A stretch of 64,000 nucleotides of DNA from NCBI RefSeq assembly GCF_001274935.1, contig NZ_LILC01000030.1:124001-188000 (forward strand), given 5' to 3'. Of the stretch, positions 41,908 through 50,416 are shown in pieces (position 1 is the stretch's first letter; each line of letters begins with the position of its first letter). The position numbers were made by a program, and so were the translations under genes. This stretch comes from Priestia koreensis. Its GTDB lineage: Bacteria > Bacillota > Bacilli > Bacillales > Bacillaceae_H. The notes under the pieces are model-generated. The model was given only the letters and a program-made list of their open reading frames with translations, was not told the DNA's origin and ran no database searches.

Positions 41908-43099
41908 ACATTAGATTTCGATAATCAGTAGGCGTCATACCTGTGTAACGCTTAAAGGCACGGCTAAAGTAGTTAGGATCCTTATACCCCACTAGAAAGC
42001 AAATTTCCTTTAAGCTTAGCTCCATGTTGGAAATAAACTGCTTCGCTTTTTCCATCCGAACTTCTGTTAAGTAATCCGTAAACGTTTGTCCGCTCTCACT
42101 TTTAAAGACCTTACTAAAATAATAAGAGCTTAAATTCACCCATTCTGCCACCTGTTCCATTGAAACATCTTCGGCATAGTGTTGATTAACAAAGGATTGA
42201 GCTTTCTCGATAATAGTCTGTGGCTTATCTGCTTCTTGATGCTCTGCGGGGAGAAGGCTTTGCTTTGCATCTTGATAAGATTTCTGCAAACCGGGCAATC
42301 CTATCTGCACCGCACCGATTTCAACTCGAACGGATAAGCCAAATCGTCCCTCAATAAACCTATTGATCTTCATACGAAAACCTTCACTTTGTTTTGGATC
42401 GTACTGATCTGTAACAGGAATAAAAATGGCAATTTCATTTTGAAGAAGCGGACTTACTAAGCATCTGGTGACGGTCTTTAGCATATTTTTCAGCTCGTCG
42501 TGGAGTTTCTTTTTCTCTTCTTCATGCGTATAAGTCTCTGCTAAATAAACGATCATTGAATAGCCTCTTCTTACCGAAAAGTTCGCAATTTGTGCCAGAC
42601 GATTAACATCAACTTCTTGTACCTGATTGAACATTAGCATCATCGCAAGCTCACTTTCTACAACAGGAATGAGTTCTGCTAACGTTTCTTCTACGCCTAG
42701 CTCATGACTTCTTTTCGCACGTTCCTCTTCTAGCTCTTGAAGAAGTTTGGTTAATGTCCCAACTACCTGCTCTCTTTTAGCGGGCTTCAACAAATAGTCT
42801 TTCACGCCAATTGAAACAGCTTCCTGCGCATATGAAAAGTAGTCATACGCTGTAATAAGCACCATTTTAATTCGATGATCAATCGCTTTTATCTGCTTTA
42901 AGGCTTCTAGGCCTTGAATACCAGGCATTTTAATGTCCATCAAGACAATATCAGGTCTATACTCTTCAGCAAGTTCAATGGCCTGTCTGCCGTTAGAAGC
43001 TTGAAAAACCTTAAAGGTGTTGGGCATTTTCCGATCAATTAACAATTCCAACCCTTCACGTTCCAATGCCTCATCATCAGCAATTAATAGACGGTACAT
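41906..43099 (-). CDS. YesN-type AraC-family response regulator
   Basis: 397 aa. Receiver 1-125 with Asp55 (VLMDIKMPG), a middle region ~130-285, and a C-terminal AraC double helix-turn-helix (~290-397: VNQHYAEDVSMEQVAEWVNLSSYYFSKVFKSE and FLVGYKDPNYFSRAFKRYTGMTP). AAGGAGGAG precedes the start. It is the output of a three-gene sensory unit and probably activates the symporter gene that follows on the same strand. Confidence 0.9.
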   Translation of the reverse strand: MYRLLIADDEALEREGLELLIDRKMPNTFKVFQASNGRQAIELAEEYRPDIVLMDIKMPGIQGLEALKQIKAIDHRIKMVLITAYDYFSYAQEAVSIGVKDYLLKPAKREQVVGTLTKLLQELEEERAKRSHELGVEETLAELIPVVESELAMMLMFNQVQEVDVNRLAQIANFSVRRGYSMIVYLAETYTHEEEKKKLHDELKNMLKTVTRCLVSPLLQNEIAIFIPVTDQYDPKQSEGFRMKINRFIEGRFGLSVRVEIGAVQIGLPGLQKSYQDAKQSLLPAEHQEADKPQTIIEKAQSFVNQHYAEDVSMEQVAEWVNLSSYYFSKVFKSESGQTFTDYLTEVRMEKAKQFISNMELSLKEICFLVGYKDPNYFSRAFKRYTGMTPTDYRNLM

Positions 43100-43111
43100 T
43101 TCATCTCCTCC

Positions 43112-44539
43112 TTATTGTTCATGCATTGATGTGTATGGTAGATGAAACATTACGAGCGTTCCTTCTCCCTCCTTACTTTCAATACGTACGAGATTATTCG
43201 TTTCATAAAATAGCTCCAGACGTTTAAAAACGTTAACCGTTCCAATACCCGTACTAGTGGATGGCACAGCCCCCTGCTCCATCCGAAGCAAGGATTGTTT
43301 TGTTTCCTCTGACATTCCTACTCCATTATCTTCAATTGAAATTTTCACAGTGTCTTCTTGCTTTTGAATACGTAGGCAAATAACGGCCCCTTCTTCCATT
43401 CCCTCAATGCCATGCACAAAAGCGTTTTCAATAATCGGTTGCAGTGTGAGACAGGGAACTAGGTGATTCATTGCTTCTTCTTCAATAACGGTTTGGAACG
43501 TAATACGCTCTCTGAAACGTGCTTTTTGAATCGCAAAGTATTCGCTCACATTCTCTACCTCTTCACGTAACGTCACAGGCTGATCAAGTTTTTGAAGATT
43601 GTAGCGCAACAGATTTGAAACAGAAATAGTCAAATCGCTCGTTTTTTCGGCACCCTCAATAAAAGCAAGCTTCGACAGAGCATTTAGCGTATTAAATAAA
43701 AAGTGCGGGTTAATTTGATTTTGAAGCGCCTTTAGCTCTAGCTCCTTCACAAGACGATCCTTTTCAACACTTTCAAGCTGTTTCTCGTTTAGTTCCTTCA
43801 AACTTTTCAGCATATGCTGAAAAGCCAATGCGAGAATGCCGATTTCATCCCGATCGTTTCCTTTTGGCATATCAGGTGAGACTTCACCATGAGAGATTCT
43901 TCTCGCTGCCTGAACTAAATGGTTAATAGGATTTGTAATGCTGCGAGATAGCCAAATCGCAAGTCCAATGCTAACAACCGTCGTCATAATGAACAGGGCC
44001 GCGCCCAATCGATTAATCACTTCCGTATGCCGCAAAATATTTTTATAGAACGGCTGATAAAAGCTAAGCTCTGCATCAACAAGATTCTGCCCTTCTTCTC
44101 GTATAAACGAAGAAGTTTTTTCCGCTTCCGCGTAATGAAGCGTATATTGCGCCAAGTCACCTTTTTGCAGAGCTGAAATCGTCGCCTCTTCTTCCTCTAC
44201 AAAGCTATCAATCATATGCTCCAAATCTTGAATCATCAGCGTGTGACTTGTGCCGATATTTTCTTGGTCTGCTAGCTGTGAACGTAGTTCCTTAAGCGAT
44301 AATTTTTCTCTCTGAAAGGCTTGTAAACTCTTATCATCTTGAGAAGTTAAGTGCTGATTGAGCGTACGGAGATTATGTTTAGAGCCATCTGTAATTTGTT
44401 TGTACAGTAGAATTCGTTCTGTCACAACATGATAGCTTTCTTGCACTTGTTTACCGCTATAAAAGATCAAAAAGAAAATAAAATTCAAGAAAATGACCAA
44501 AAGGGGAATGAAAATAAAGAGCTTATTTCGAATGCTCAT
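43112..44539 (-). CDS. YesM/LytS-type sensor histidine kinase with helical extracellular domain
   Basis: 475 aa. Helix 1 ~7-27, extracytoplasmic alpha-helical domain ~30-177, helix 2 ~178-198, HAMP ~198-250, then His279 in LQNQINPHFLFNTLN (His_kinase domain) and HATPase_c with LQPIIENAFVHGIE and DNGVGMS. A helical four-helix-bundle type ectodomain instead of a Cache domain is what AraS/LytS-type kinases use to contact an anchored sugar-binding protein. Overlaps the upstream binding-protein gene by 4 bases. Confidence 0.88.
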   Translation of the reverse strand: MSIRNKLFIFIPLLVIFLNFIFFLIFYSGKQVQESYHVVTERILLYKQITDGSKHNLRTLNQHLTSQDDKSLQAFQREKLSLKELRSQLADQENIGTSHTLMIQDLEHMIDSFVEEEEATISALQKGDLAQYTLHYAEAEKTSSFIREEGQNLVDAELSFYQPFYKNILRHTEVINRLGAALFIMTTVVSIGLAIWLSRSITNPINHLVQAARRISHGEVSPDMPKGNDRDEIGILALAFQHMLKSLKELNEKQLESVEKDRLVKELELKALQNQINPHFLFNTLNALSKLAFIEGAEKTSDLTISVSNLLRYNLQKLDQPVTLREEVENVSEYFAIQKARFRERITFQTVIEEEAMNHLVPCLTLQPIIENAFVHGIEGMEEGAVICLRIQKQEDTVKISIEDNGVGMSEETKQSLLRMEQGAVPSTSTGIGTVNVFKRLELFYETNNLVRIESKEGEGTLVMFHLPYTSMHEQ

Positions 44540-45510
44540 TTCACATCCTCCTCATCAAGCACATCAATTGGTGTAAAATATTGAGTCTTCACTGAATGAC
44601 CTGTAAAAAACTGATGAAGTAATTGCACAGATTTGTATCCCATCATCGCTGGTTCTTGCTCTAGAGTAGCCTCCATTTTACCGGTTTGAATCGCTTGTTT
44701 TGTTTCCTTTAGATTATCGAAACCATATATATGAATACTTTCTCTGCCGATATTTTCAGCAGCTTGGATAATGCCTAATCCGTCTAGAGCGCTTGTGCCA
44801 ACCATCACGTTGATGTCAGGGTAAGTTCGCATCATTTTTTCTGCCATCTGTGATGCTTGAATTTGCGAAATATTAGACTCTTCAACGGATTTAACAGATA
44901 GTTTTGGATAAGACTTAATAGACTCCAAAAAACCCTTGACGCGAAGCTTATGATTATCCGCTGATCGACTTCCCATAATGACACCAATGGTCCCTTTTCC
45001 ACTCATTCTATTTGCCACATACTCGCCTAATAATTTTCCTGATGTAAAATTGTCTGTCCCAACATAAGCAAGACGTTCACTGTTCGGAGCATCCGTATCA
45101 ATGGTGAGAATAGGGATGTGCTTTTGTTTTGCTTTCGTCAAAAGAGAAAGTAGCTTAGGGTCACGAGATCCTTGAACGATAATCCCATCTACTTTCGAAG
45201 CAATCGCTTTCTCCAAATAACGAATTTGTTCATCCGGATTAATGCGAATCGGGCCGATATATTCCATCTGCATGCCCCATTTATCAGCAGCGTTCCTCGC
45301 TCCTTTTTCAATGCTTCGCCAATACGGATTATCTAGTTCTTGTGAAATTAACACGATGTGCTGTTGATTGGCAGATGGCTGCTGATAGCGCAGATCCATG
45401 TTGTGAACGGACTGCTGAATTTGATAGGACGTTCGAAAAAAAGACCATAAAAGATAGATGAACACTCCTAAGATGATAATAAGTACAACATATGCCTTTT
45501 TCTTTACCAA
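44536..45510 (-). CDS. Membrane-anchored periplasmic-binding sensor protein (XylFII/AraP-like)
   Basis: 324 aa from a TTG start at 45510 with AGGAAGGA upstream. An uncleaved N-terminal helix (~7-24, VVLIIILGVFIYLLWSFF) with no lipobox anchors an RbsB-type sugar-binding domain (~50-315: IVLISQELDNPYWRSIEKGARNAA, KVDGIIVQGSRD, PILTIDTDAPNSERLAYVGTDN, GFDNLKETKQAIQTGKMEATLEQEP). No transporter permease accompanies it. It is followed without gap by a kinase and regulator, so it is a sensory subunit, not a transport protein. The ligand is probably a monosaccharide. Confidence 0.85.
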   Translation of the reverse strand: MVKKKAYVVLIIILGVFIYLLWSFFRTSYQIQQSVHNMDLRYQQPSANQQHIVLISQELDNPYWRSIEKGARNAADKWGMQMEYIGPIRINPDEQIRYLEKAIASKVDGIIVQGSRDPKLLSLLTKAKQKHIPILTIDTDAPNSERLAYVGTDNFTSGKLLGEYVANRMSGKGTIGVIMGSRSADNHKLRVKGFLESIKSYPKLSVKSVEESNISQIQASQMAEKMMRTYPDINVMVGTSALDGLGIIQAAENIGRESIHIYGFDNLKETKQAIQTGKMEATLEQEPAMMGYKSVQLLHQFFTGHSVKTQYFTPIDVLDEEDVK

Positions 45511-45554
45511 AATGTCCTTCCTGCTTTCTCCTAAACTTTTGTAATATATTGAAT

Positions 45555-45568
45555 TGTAACCGTTACCG
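45555..45568. promoter_or_regulatory. Weak cre-like site upstream of the three-component operon
   Basis: TGTAACCGTTACCG, 12 of 14 to the CcpA consensus, 45 bases before the binding-protein start. Confidence 0.45.
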
Positions 45569-45605
45569 TAGAAGTTGTCTATTTTCTTTATGGAATCACC
45601 GATAA

Positions 45606-45643
45606 TAAAAAGGGACCTAACAGCTTTAGTGTTAGGTCCCTTT
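45606..45643 (-). terminator. Terminator of the TPR-GTPase gene
   Basis: Minus strand AAAGGGACCTAACA, loop, TGTTAGGTCCCTTTTTATT. Strong 14-bp stem. Confidence 0.9.
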
Positions 45644-45661
45644 CATTAAAAAAGAATTTTA

Positions 45662-48394
45662 TTATTGAGCACGAATCATCAGCTCATATTGACGGAGCTT
45701 CAATTCAAATAATTTTAATGGATCTTGATATAGCTCGGGATTTGCCTTCATATCATCAAGCTGTTCTTTACTTTGATTGATTTCCACTTCTGTTTGATCA
45801 ACCGTTTCTTGAAGTACTTGGAATGGACCTCTAAAGAAAATTTTAATATCCACATCAAGCCCTTTTTCAAACAGGTCAAATTGAAGGAAGAACTTACGGA
45901 CAATTGAATTTGTTACGTCCGTGTAGTCCTCATTTTCCACATATCGCTGATACTGATTATGCAGAAGCTGATTGTTTTGAGAAAACGCTCCGAATAGCTT
46001 ACCAGCACTTTTCAGCATAAATTGTGAAGGCTTGAAGCGTAGCCAGATGTTTTCTTCTTCAATTTGAACACGACTTGTCATACGATGAACGTCGCGGCTC
46101 CAATCATCAAGCACTTTGAAGTCACACGCGAGTTTTAGCGTTTTCCCTTCATAAATACCGTTAAACGTTTCACTCATCTCATCTAAATATACTTGACTGC
46201 TGGAGAACTCTTCATTCGATTTTTCAATCCAATCCTGAACAAGCTGACGGAATTTCGGCATTACGTCTAGCTGTAAGTATTCTTGAATTCGCTCATTCAT
46301 TTTCGCATTTAACTCTACGTGCAGATTACGAAAATCGCTGTCCTCCGTAATTAAATCCGAACACCCGCGAAGAAGCTCTGGGATATGCGCTTGTACTTCG
46401 TCTTTGATTTCTTCTTTAATCGAACGATACGAACCCGAAATAATACTGATTTTCTCTTCCTCTACATCACTTAAGCTATTAATAAAGCCGTTTAAGCGTA
46501 CCACCATATCTTCGTTCCACGAAATAGAATCAATGAGTTCATTTTCAACTTCTACGCGCTTACGAAGTAAATAAGTAAGCGTATTTCGAACGACTTGTAA
46601 GAGTTTCATTGCACGCTCTTCTTCTAGATTACGTGTCGTAAATCCATAGCTTGACTGTAAAAATTCCGTTAAATCATTTACCTGTTCATCAACCGCATAT
46701 TTCGAAGAATATGGGAACACCTTTGCATTTGGGAAATATTCTTGAATAGCAGATTCTGTATGATCAACAAGAGTAGCTGCCTCTTCTGCGTCTTGAATTC
46801 CGTCCATTTTATTAAGCAAGAAATGAATAGACAACTCTGGCACTTGCTCCTTCAAACGTAACAGGCGATCTCGTTCTTGTGATGTAAACGGCGTATTAGC
46901 ATCTAGTACAAATAGCATTCCATCCGAAAGCGGTGCAAATTCCCCTAGATCATTACGTTCTTTCGCATTACTATTCAGTCCAGGTGTATCGATAAATGCA
47001 TAGTGCTGACCTTTTAAAAATTGGTTTGGAAGGCGCACTTCGATTAGCGCATTTTTCACTTCTCTAGCACGGCTCGTAATCGTTTGTAAGCCGCTAAGCT
47101 CTGTCCCTACTTCAACGTGATCTTCGGTAATCTCGCTCACTTCAATATGATCATCGTTCATAACAACAACAGGTGCCGGGCTTCCAGATAGAAGAGGCTC
47201 TTGAAGAAGTGAATTAATAAACGTTGACTTACCGCTTCGCACAGAACCAGCTACTAATACATTATGAGTATTCAAATCAACCATTTGATTTGCCCACCAT
47301 TTTAGCTTGTAACCCACATCTACCTTCACTACTTTTGTCCACTGAATGACTGCTTCAAATAGATCAATGCTGTAACTCAGGCCATCAATTGACGTGGTTG
47401 AGCGGAAAATTGTATTTTCTGCCTCTGTTACGGTATTTGCTGCAAGCGTAGAAGGGAACAACTCGTTCCAAGCCCAGACAGCTGATGAAGCAAATAGCGC
47501 TTTTACAGGCTGCGTTACTTTTAGCCAGTTCGTTAAAAGTGGCGGAACAAGTTCTTCTAACTGACGAATAAAGTAAGTACCTGCAATAAGTCCACGGTAC
47601 GTTTCATCAAAAAAGTTAGATACTCGGTCCCACACCGCTGAAGCCTGGATATCTAGTTCAATTAACAATGAATTGATCTCTTCTAACCATTTAATATAAG
47701 AAGATGTTTGCTTGTAATGTTCCCAAAGCGCGACGATTAGTTCCACAAATCGATCTTCGCTAATGTTGTGGAAGACCGCTAACACATCATGGAAATAAGT
47801 AGGCGTCTGCGCTTGTATATGACCTTCACTCACATAATGAATAAGCACATCAAACCATTTCGTTGATTCCGTGCGAATGGACTCCCCAATCGCTAAATCA
47901 AGCGCACTGCTCCAATCATGCTGTTCTTCATAAAATGTACGCGCAACTTCCGTCAGATTTGGATAGGCCGGATTTTCTGCTACTGCTTTTTTAATCACTT
48001 CATCTGCCGAATCAAACTTTTGCTGCTCTTCGTATAGTGAGAACAGTTGAAATGCAACCTCTGCGCGTAGCGTTTCAGCATCAGTTTCAATTGATTTATA
48101 GATTCCCTCCGCAACATCTAGAAGTCCACTCTCATAGTAGGCGTCCCCAACATTTTTACGAGCCCAGCCTTCAAGCTCACCGTTGATGTTTTCCCACTTA
48201 AAAATAGCCGCTTCAAAATCTTTATGATGGTAATACACTTCTCCTTGCGCAAAGCGGATAAATGATACATCGTATAAATCTTTTTTCTGCTCCTCTAAAA
48301 AAGCTTCTCCGAGCACACGAATCGGATGCTCTGACTCTTCAGGTAAAAACGTCTTATAATACGTTTTTCTGATCAATTGTTTTTCTAACGTCAT
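45662..48394 (-). CDS. TPR-dynamin-type large GTPase
   Basis: 910 aa from ATG 48394 (GGAGGT 8 bases upstream). Residues ~25-340 are alpha-helical with TPR-like repeats (SFIRFAQGEVYYHHKDFEAAIFKWENI, WARKNVGDAYYESGLLDVAEGIYKSI, AEVAFQLFSLYEEQQKFDSADEVIKKAV). A dynamin-like G domain spans ~375-590: G1 GSVRSGKS (383-390), G3 DTPG (469-472), G4 NKMD (528-531). The remaining ~320 residues are helical stalk-like without a membrane span. Bacterial dynamin-like proteins remodel membranes or aid fusion and stress survival; a TPR front suggests partner binding. Whether it binds membrane, and its partner, are unknown. Confidence 0.8.
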   Translation of the reverse strand: MTLEKQLIRKTYYKTFLPEESEHPIRVLGEAFLEEQKKDLYDVSFIRFAQGEVYYHHKDFEAAIFKWENINGELEGWARKNVGDAYYESGLLDVAEGIYKSIETDAETLRAEVAFQLFSLYEEQQKFDSADEVIKKAVAENPAYPNLTEVARTFYEEQHDWSSALDLAIGESIRTESTKWFDVLIHYVSEGHIQAQTPTYFHDVLAVFHNISEDRFVELIVALWEHYKQTSSYIKWLEEINSLLIELDIQASAVWDRVSNFFDETYRGLIAGTYFIRQLEELVPPLLTNWLKVTQPVKALFASSAVWAWNELFPSTLAANTVTEAENTIFRSTTSIDGLSYSIDLFEAVIQWTKVVKVDVGYKLKWWANQMVDLNTHNVLVAGSVRSGKSTFINSLLQEPLLSGSPAPVVVMNDDHIEVSEITEDHVEVGTELSGLQTITSRAREVKNALIEVRLPNQFLKGQHYAFIDTPGLNSNAKERNDLGEFAPLSDGMLFVLDANTPFTSQERDRLLRLKEQVPELSIHFLLNKMDGIQDAEEAATLVDHTESAIQEYFPNAKVFPYSSKYAVDEQVNDLTEFLQSSYGFTTRNLEEERAMKLLQVVRNTLTYLLRKRVEVENELIDSISWNEDMVVRLNGFINSLSDVEEEKISIISGSYRSIKEEIKDEVQAHIPELLRGCSDLITEDSDFRNLHVELNAKMNERIQEYLQLDVMPKFRQLVQDWIEKSNEEFSSSQVYLDEMSETFNGIYEGKTLKLACDFKVLDDWSRDVHRMTSRVQIEEENIWLRFKPSQFMLKSAGKLFGAFSQNNQLLHNQYQRYVENEDYTDVTNSIVRKFFLQFDLFEKGLDVDIKIFFRGPFQVLQETVDQTEVEINQSKEQLDDMKANPELYQDPLKLFELKLRQYELMIRAQ

Positions 48395-48733
48395 ATTGAC
48401 CTCCACGATTTATCTAAATATGTATTTTGATCAAAAGGTGATGTTGATTTCGTGCTGTTTCAACATGAACTTTCTTATCTCTTTGTCTTATTCTAACAGA
48501 AAAAAATCATTTAAAAATTTCAATTCCTTTTCATTTTCTGGGTGTTTGGTAAGGTTCAGGGATTTATCTATGAGGAAAGACATACGTAAGTGGAATATTA
48601 TTGATTTTCATCCTTTAGTTTATTTCCCTCATCACTCTTTTTCTGAAACCTCTCATTATCCTATGAAAGATTCTTCTTAATAAATACATCTTGTACGGGA
48701 ATGGAAAAAGGTAAATTCTAAGAATTCACCTCT
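48395..48733. other. Intergenic region before the TPR-GTPase gene
   Basis: AT-rich 340-bp gap. It contains the terminator of the upstream GIY-YIG gene at 48705-48731 and a hairpin ATGTTG/CAACAT at 48443-48471. An open frame on the plus strand (48396-48680) has no convincing RBS or family resemblance. The GTPase promoter must lie here but no clear -35/-10 pair is seen. Confidence 0.4.
48705..48731 (-). terminator. Terminator of the DUF2087-GIY-YIG pair
   Basis: Minus strand GGTGAATTCT/AGAATTTACC then TTTTTCC. Confidence 0.7.
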
Positions 48734-49093
48734 TTACAACTCATCTTTTTTTGTATGATATCCGCGATCGTCGTAAGGATTTACCTTTTCAATCCACTGC
48801 TGTTCTAGTTTTTTTAATGCTGTTTTTGTATCCAAATGGTCCTCTCTATCTTCTTTTAACACTTCTAATACCTCAATAGAAAAAGCATGCTGTCCAAATG
48901 AATTCCAGTCATTTTGCAGCTTCCTGTTCGTATTCGTTCCCATCGTCAGTTCAAACTTCTTTCCATTTAACGTACGTAGATTGGGCGTACTTCCAACAAA
49001 AATCTTTCCGTTCTCGTTATTTTTTATTTGATACACGCCAGCTTCTACTTTCTTTTCTTTAAATAAGCTTTTTAATTCTTTTTTTCGATCCAT
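48734..49093 (-). CDS. GIY-YIG family protein
   Basis: 119 aa. GIY-YIG motif visible as AGVYQIKNNENGKIFVGSTPNL (residues ~18-39), with later conserved features WNSFGQHAFSIEVLE and LEQQWIEKVNPY. This YurQ/YhbQ-distant class of small single-domain GIY-YIG proteins is found in Bacillus next to DUF2087 regulators. The second Tyr of GIY-YIG is replaced by Phe (IFVGS), so nuclease activity is uncertain. 13 bases after the DUF2087 gene; RBS AAAGGAGTGA. Confidence 0.75.
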   Translation of the reverse strand: MDRKKELKSLFKEKKVEAGVYQIKNNENGKIFVGSTPNLRTLNGKKFELTMGTNTNRKLQNDWNSFGQHAFSIEVLEVLKEDREDHLDTKTALKKLEQQWIEKVNPYDDRGYHTKKDEL

Positions 49094-49105
49094 GTGATCA
49101 CTCCT

Positions 49106-49861
49106 TTACTTTTTCACCCAATACTTGCTCCCATCTGCTTCACGATCCAAAAAACCGTACTCAATTAAATATCTTCGTAACAGCACATCATCCTCATACA
49201 ATCGCTTCAAGCCTTGCTTGACTTCTTGTTCGGTATATACCTTATTTGAATCAAAGATTTTACTAATTTCGGTCAAAAGAATTAGCCGCTGCTTCTCCTT
49301 CAGTGGAAATTTATTTAGTTTTCCTTCCAATCCGTCTGGAAGGTATTTGGCGACGACTTTTTCTTTCTCCTCTACCGTAAAGTTATAGCGCTCATCAATC
49401 ATCTTCGCTTGTTGATGCACAGGTACAAAAGCTGGCGCATGCTCGTCTCGCTCTTTTAACAGCTCCATCATCGTTAGCAACAGCTTTGCCTGACGCTCCT
49501 TTTCTTTTAACGCAAAGCGGTGGTGACGAATCGTTGAGGCACTGCCAATACCTGTTTCTTTCTGAACCTCTTGATCGCTTTTTCCTTCATAAAACAGGCG
49601 AAGCAGCCGATTCTGATGATCCGTTAGTCCAGTTAGCTTTTTATCCAATCCGATTAGATAATCGAATACTGATCCATGAGACTCTTCAATATGCGCACGC
49701 ATATAGCGCTCTGCCTCATATAAAACACTCTGATGTGGATAAATGACCCCTTTCTCCACCGCTTTGGAACAAAGCAGGCATATATAATACGTAGGCTCCT
49801 CTTTATATCCTTTTTTTAATTCTTCTAAAGACGATTCCCAAAACTGTTCTGAAATACTCAT
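49106..49861 (-). CDS. DUF2087 transcriptional regulator with Cys/His N-terminus
   Basis: 251 aa from ATG 49861 (AGAGGTG upstream). N-terminal ~25-70 contains a CxxC...HxxxxH arrangement (ICLLC, then AHIEESHG), suggesting a zinc site. A LuxR-like HTH follows (~75-115, TDHQNRLLRLFYEGKSDQEVQKETGIGSASTIRHHRFALKEKERQAKLL). C-terminal ~180-251 is the DUF2087 domain (FPLKEKQRLILLTEISKIF, YTEQEVKQGLKRLYEDDVLLRRYLIEYGFLDREADGSKYW). Likely a regulator of its own operon; signal unknown. Confidence 0.8.
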   Translation of the reverse strand: MSISEQFWESSLEELKKGYKEEPTYYICLLCSKAVEKGVIYPHQSVLYEAERYMRAHIEESHGSVFDYLIGLDKKLTGLTDHQNRLLRLFYEGKSDQEVQKETGIGSASTIRHHRFALKEKERQAKLLLTMMELLKERDEHAPAFVPVHQQAKMIDERYNFTVEEKEKVVAKYLPDGLEGKLNKFPLKEKQRLILLTEISKIFDSNKVYTEQEVKQGLKRLYEDDVLLRRYLIEYGFLDREADGSKYWVKK

Positions 49862-49950
49862 ATTAACACCTCTTACACAAACTAATTTAACTATTGTTTG
49901 TTTATTTATAAACATAATATGTTATTGTTTAATAAATTGTCAATAAAACA

Positions 49951-49986
49951 AAAAAAAGAACTATCCGTCTGGAAAGTTCTTTTTTT
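49951..49986 (-). terminator. Terminator after the excisionase-like gene
   Basis: Minus strand AAAGAACT, loop, AGTTCTTTTTTTT. Confidence 0.8.
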
Positions 49987-50215
49987 AATCCTCATCTTTT
50001 ACATCCATGTCTTCTGGAATTGGTTCGTTTAAAACCTCTTCTACATACTGCTTATATTTCTCTAGCTGCTCAAAATGTGTATCGAACTGCTTCTTATAAA
50101 CGAGATATTCATTTCCGTCATAAAGTGCACGAATTTTCCCTTGTAAAATGAGCGACTTGACGTATGACTCGTCTACGGACAAATACTCCGCTGTTTCTTG
50201 AATCGTTAAATACAT
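49985..50215 (-). CDS. Excisionase/MerR-like helix-turn-helix protein
   Basis: 76 aa from ATG 50215, 8 bases after AAGGAAG; an ATG two codons upstream is too near the RBS. HTH_17-type winged helix: YLTIQETAEYLSVDESYVKSLILQGKIRALYDGNEYLVYKKQF, then an acidic tail (PIPEDMDVKDED). Stand-alone DNA-binding proteins of this kind are common in Bacillus chromosomes. No integrase is present nearby, so phage excision is unlikely. Confidence 0.7.
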   Translation of the reverse strand: MYLTIQETAEYLSVDESYVKSLILQGKIRALYDGNEYLVYKKQFDTHFEQLEKYKQYVEEVLNEPIPEDMDVKDED

Positions 50216-50416
50216 GATCATCTTCCTTTTTTATATAATTGACAGCATGATTTAATTGAAGCTACACAGATTCTATTAAATAGTCCCCAAACTTTATAAG
50301 TTTAGTAAGTTCCTCTATTATATCAGATCCTGATGTTTTCACGTGAAGCCAATTCGTTTATCTACTTTTCTTGTTCTGGTAAAATAAGGACAAAATATGT
50401 GTTAGGAGATGGTTAG

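Noticed and set aside
48396..48680. 94-codon plus-strand frame before the TPR-GTPase
   Set aside because: Low-complexity composition, no ribosome binding site and no recognisable motif.
49985..50215. Prophage or integrative element boundary at the excisionase-like gene
   Set aside because: No integrase, attachment repeats or phage genes nearby; the composition is that of the chromosome.
45662..50215. Defence island built around the dynamin-like GTPase, GIY-YIG and HTH genes
   Set aside because: No nuclease-helicase pair, no toxin-antitoxin pair, no mobile signature; each gene has plain chromosomal neighbours.
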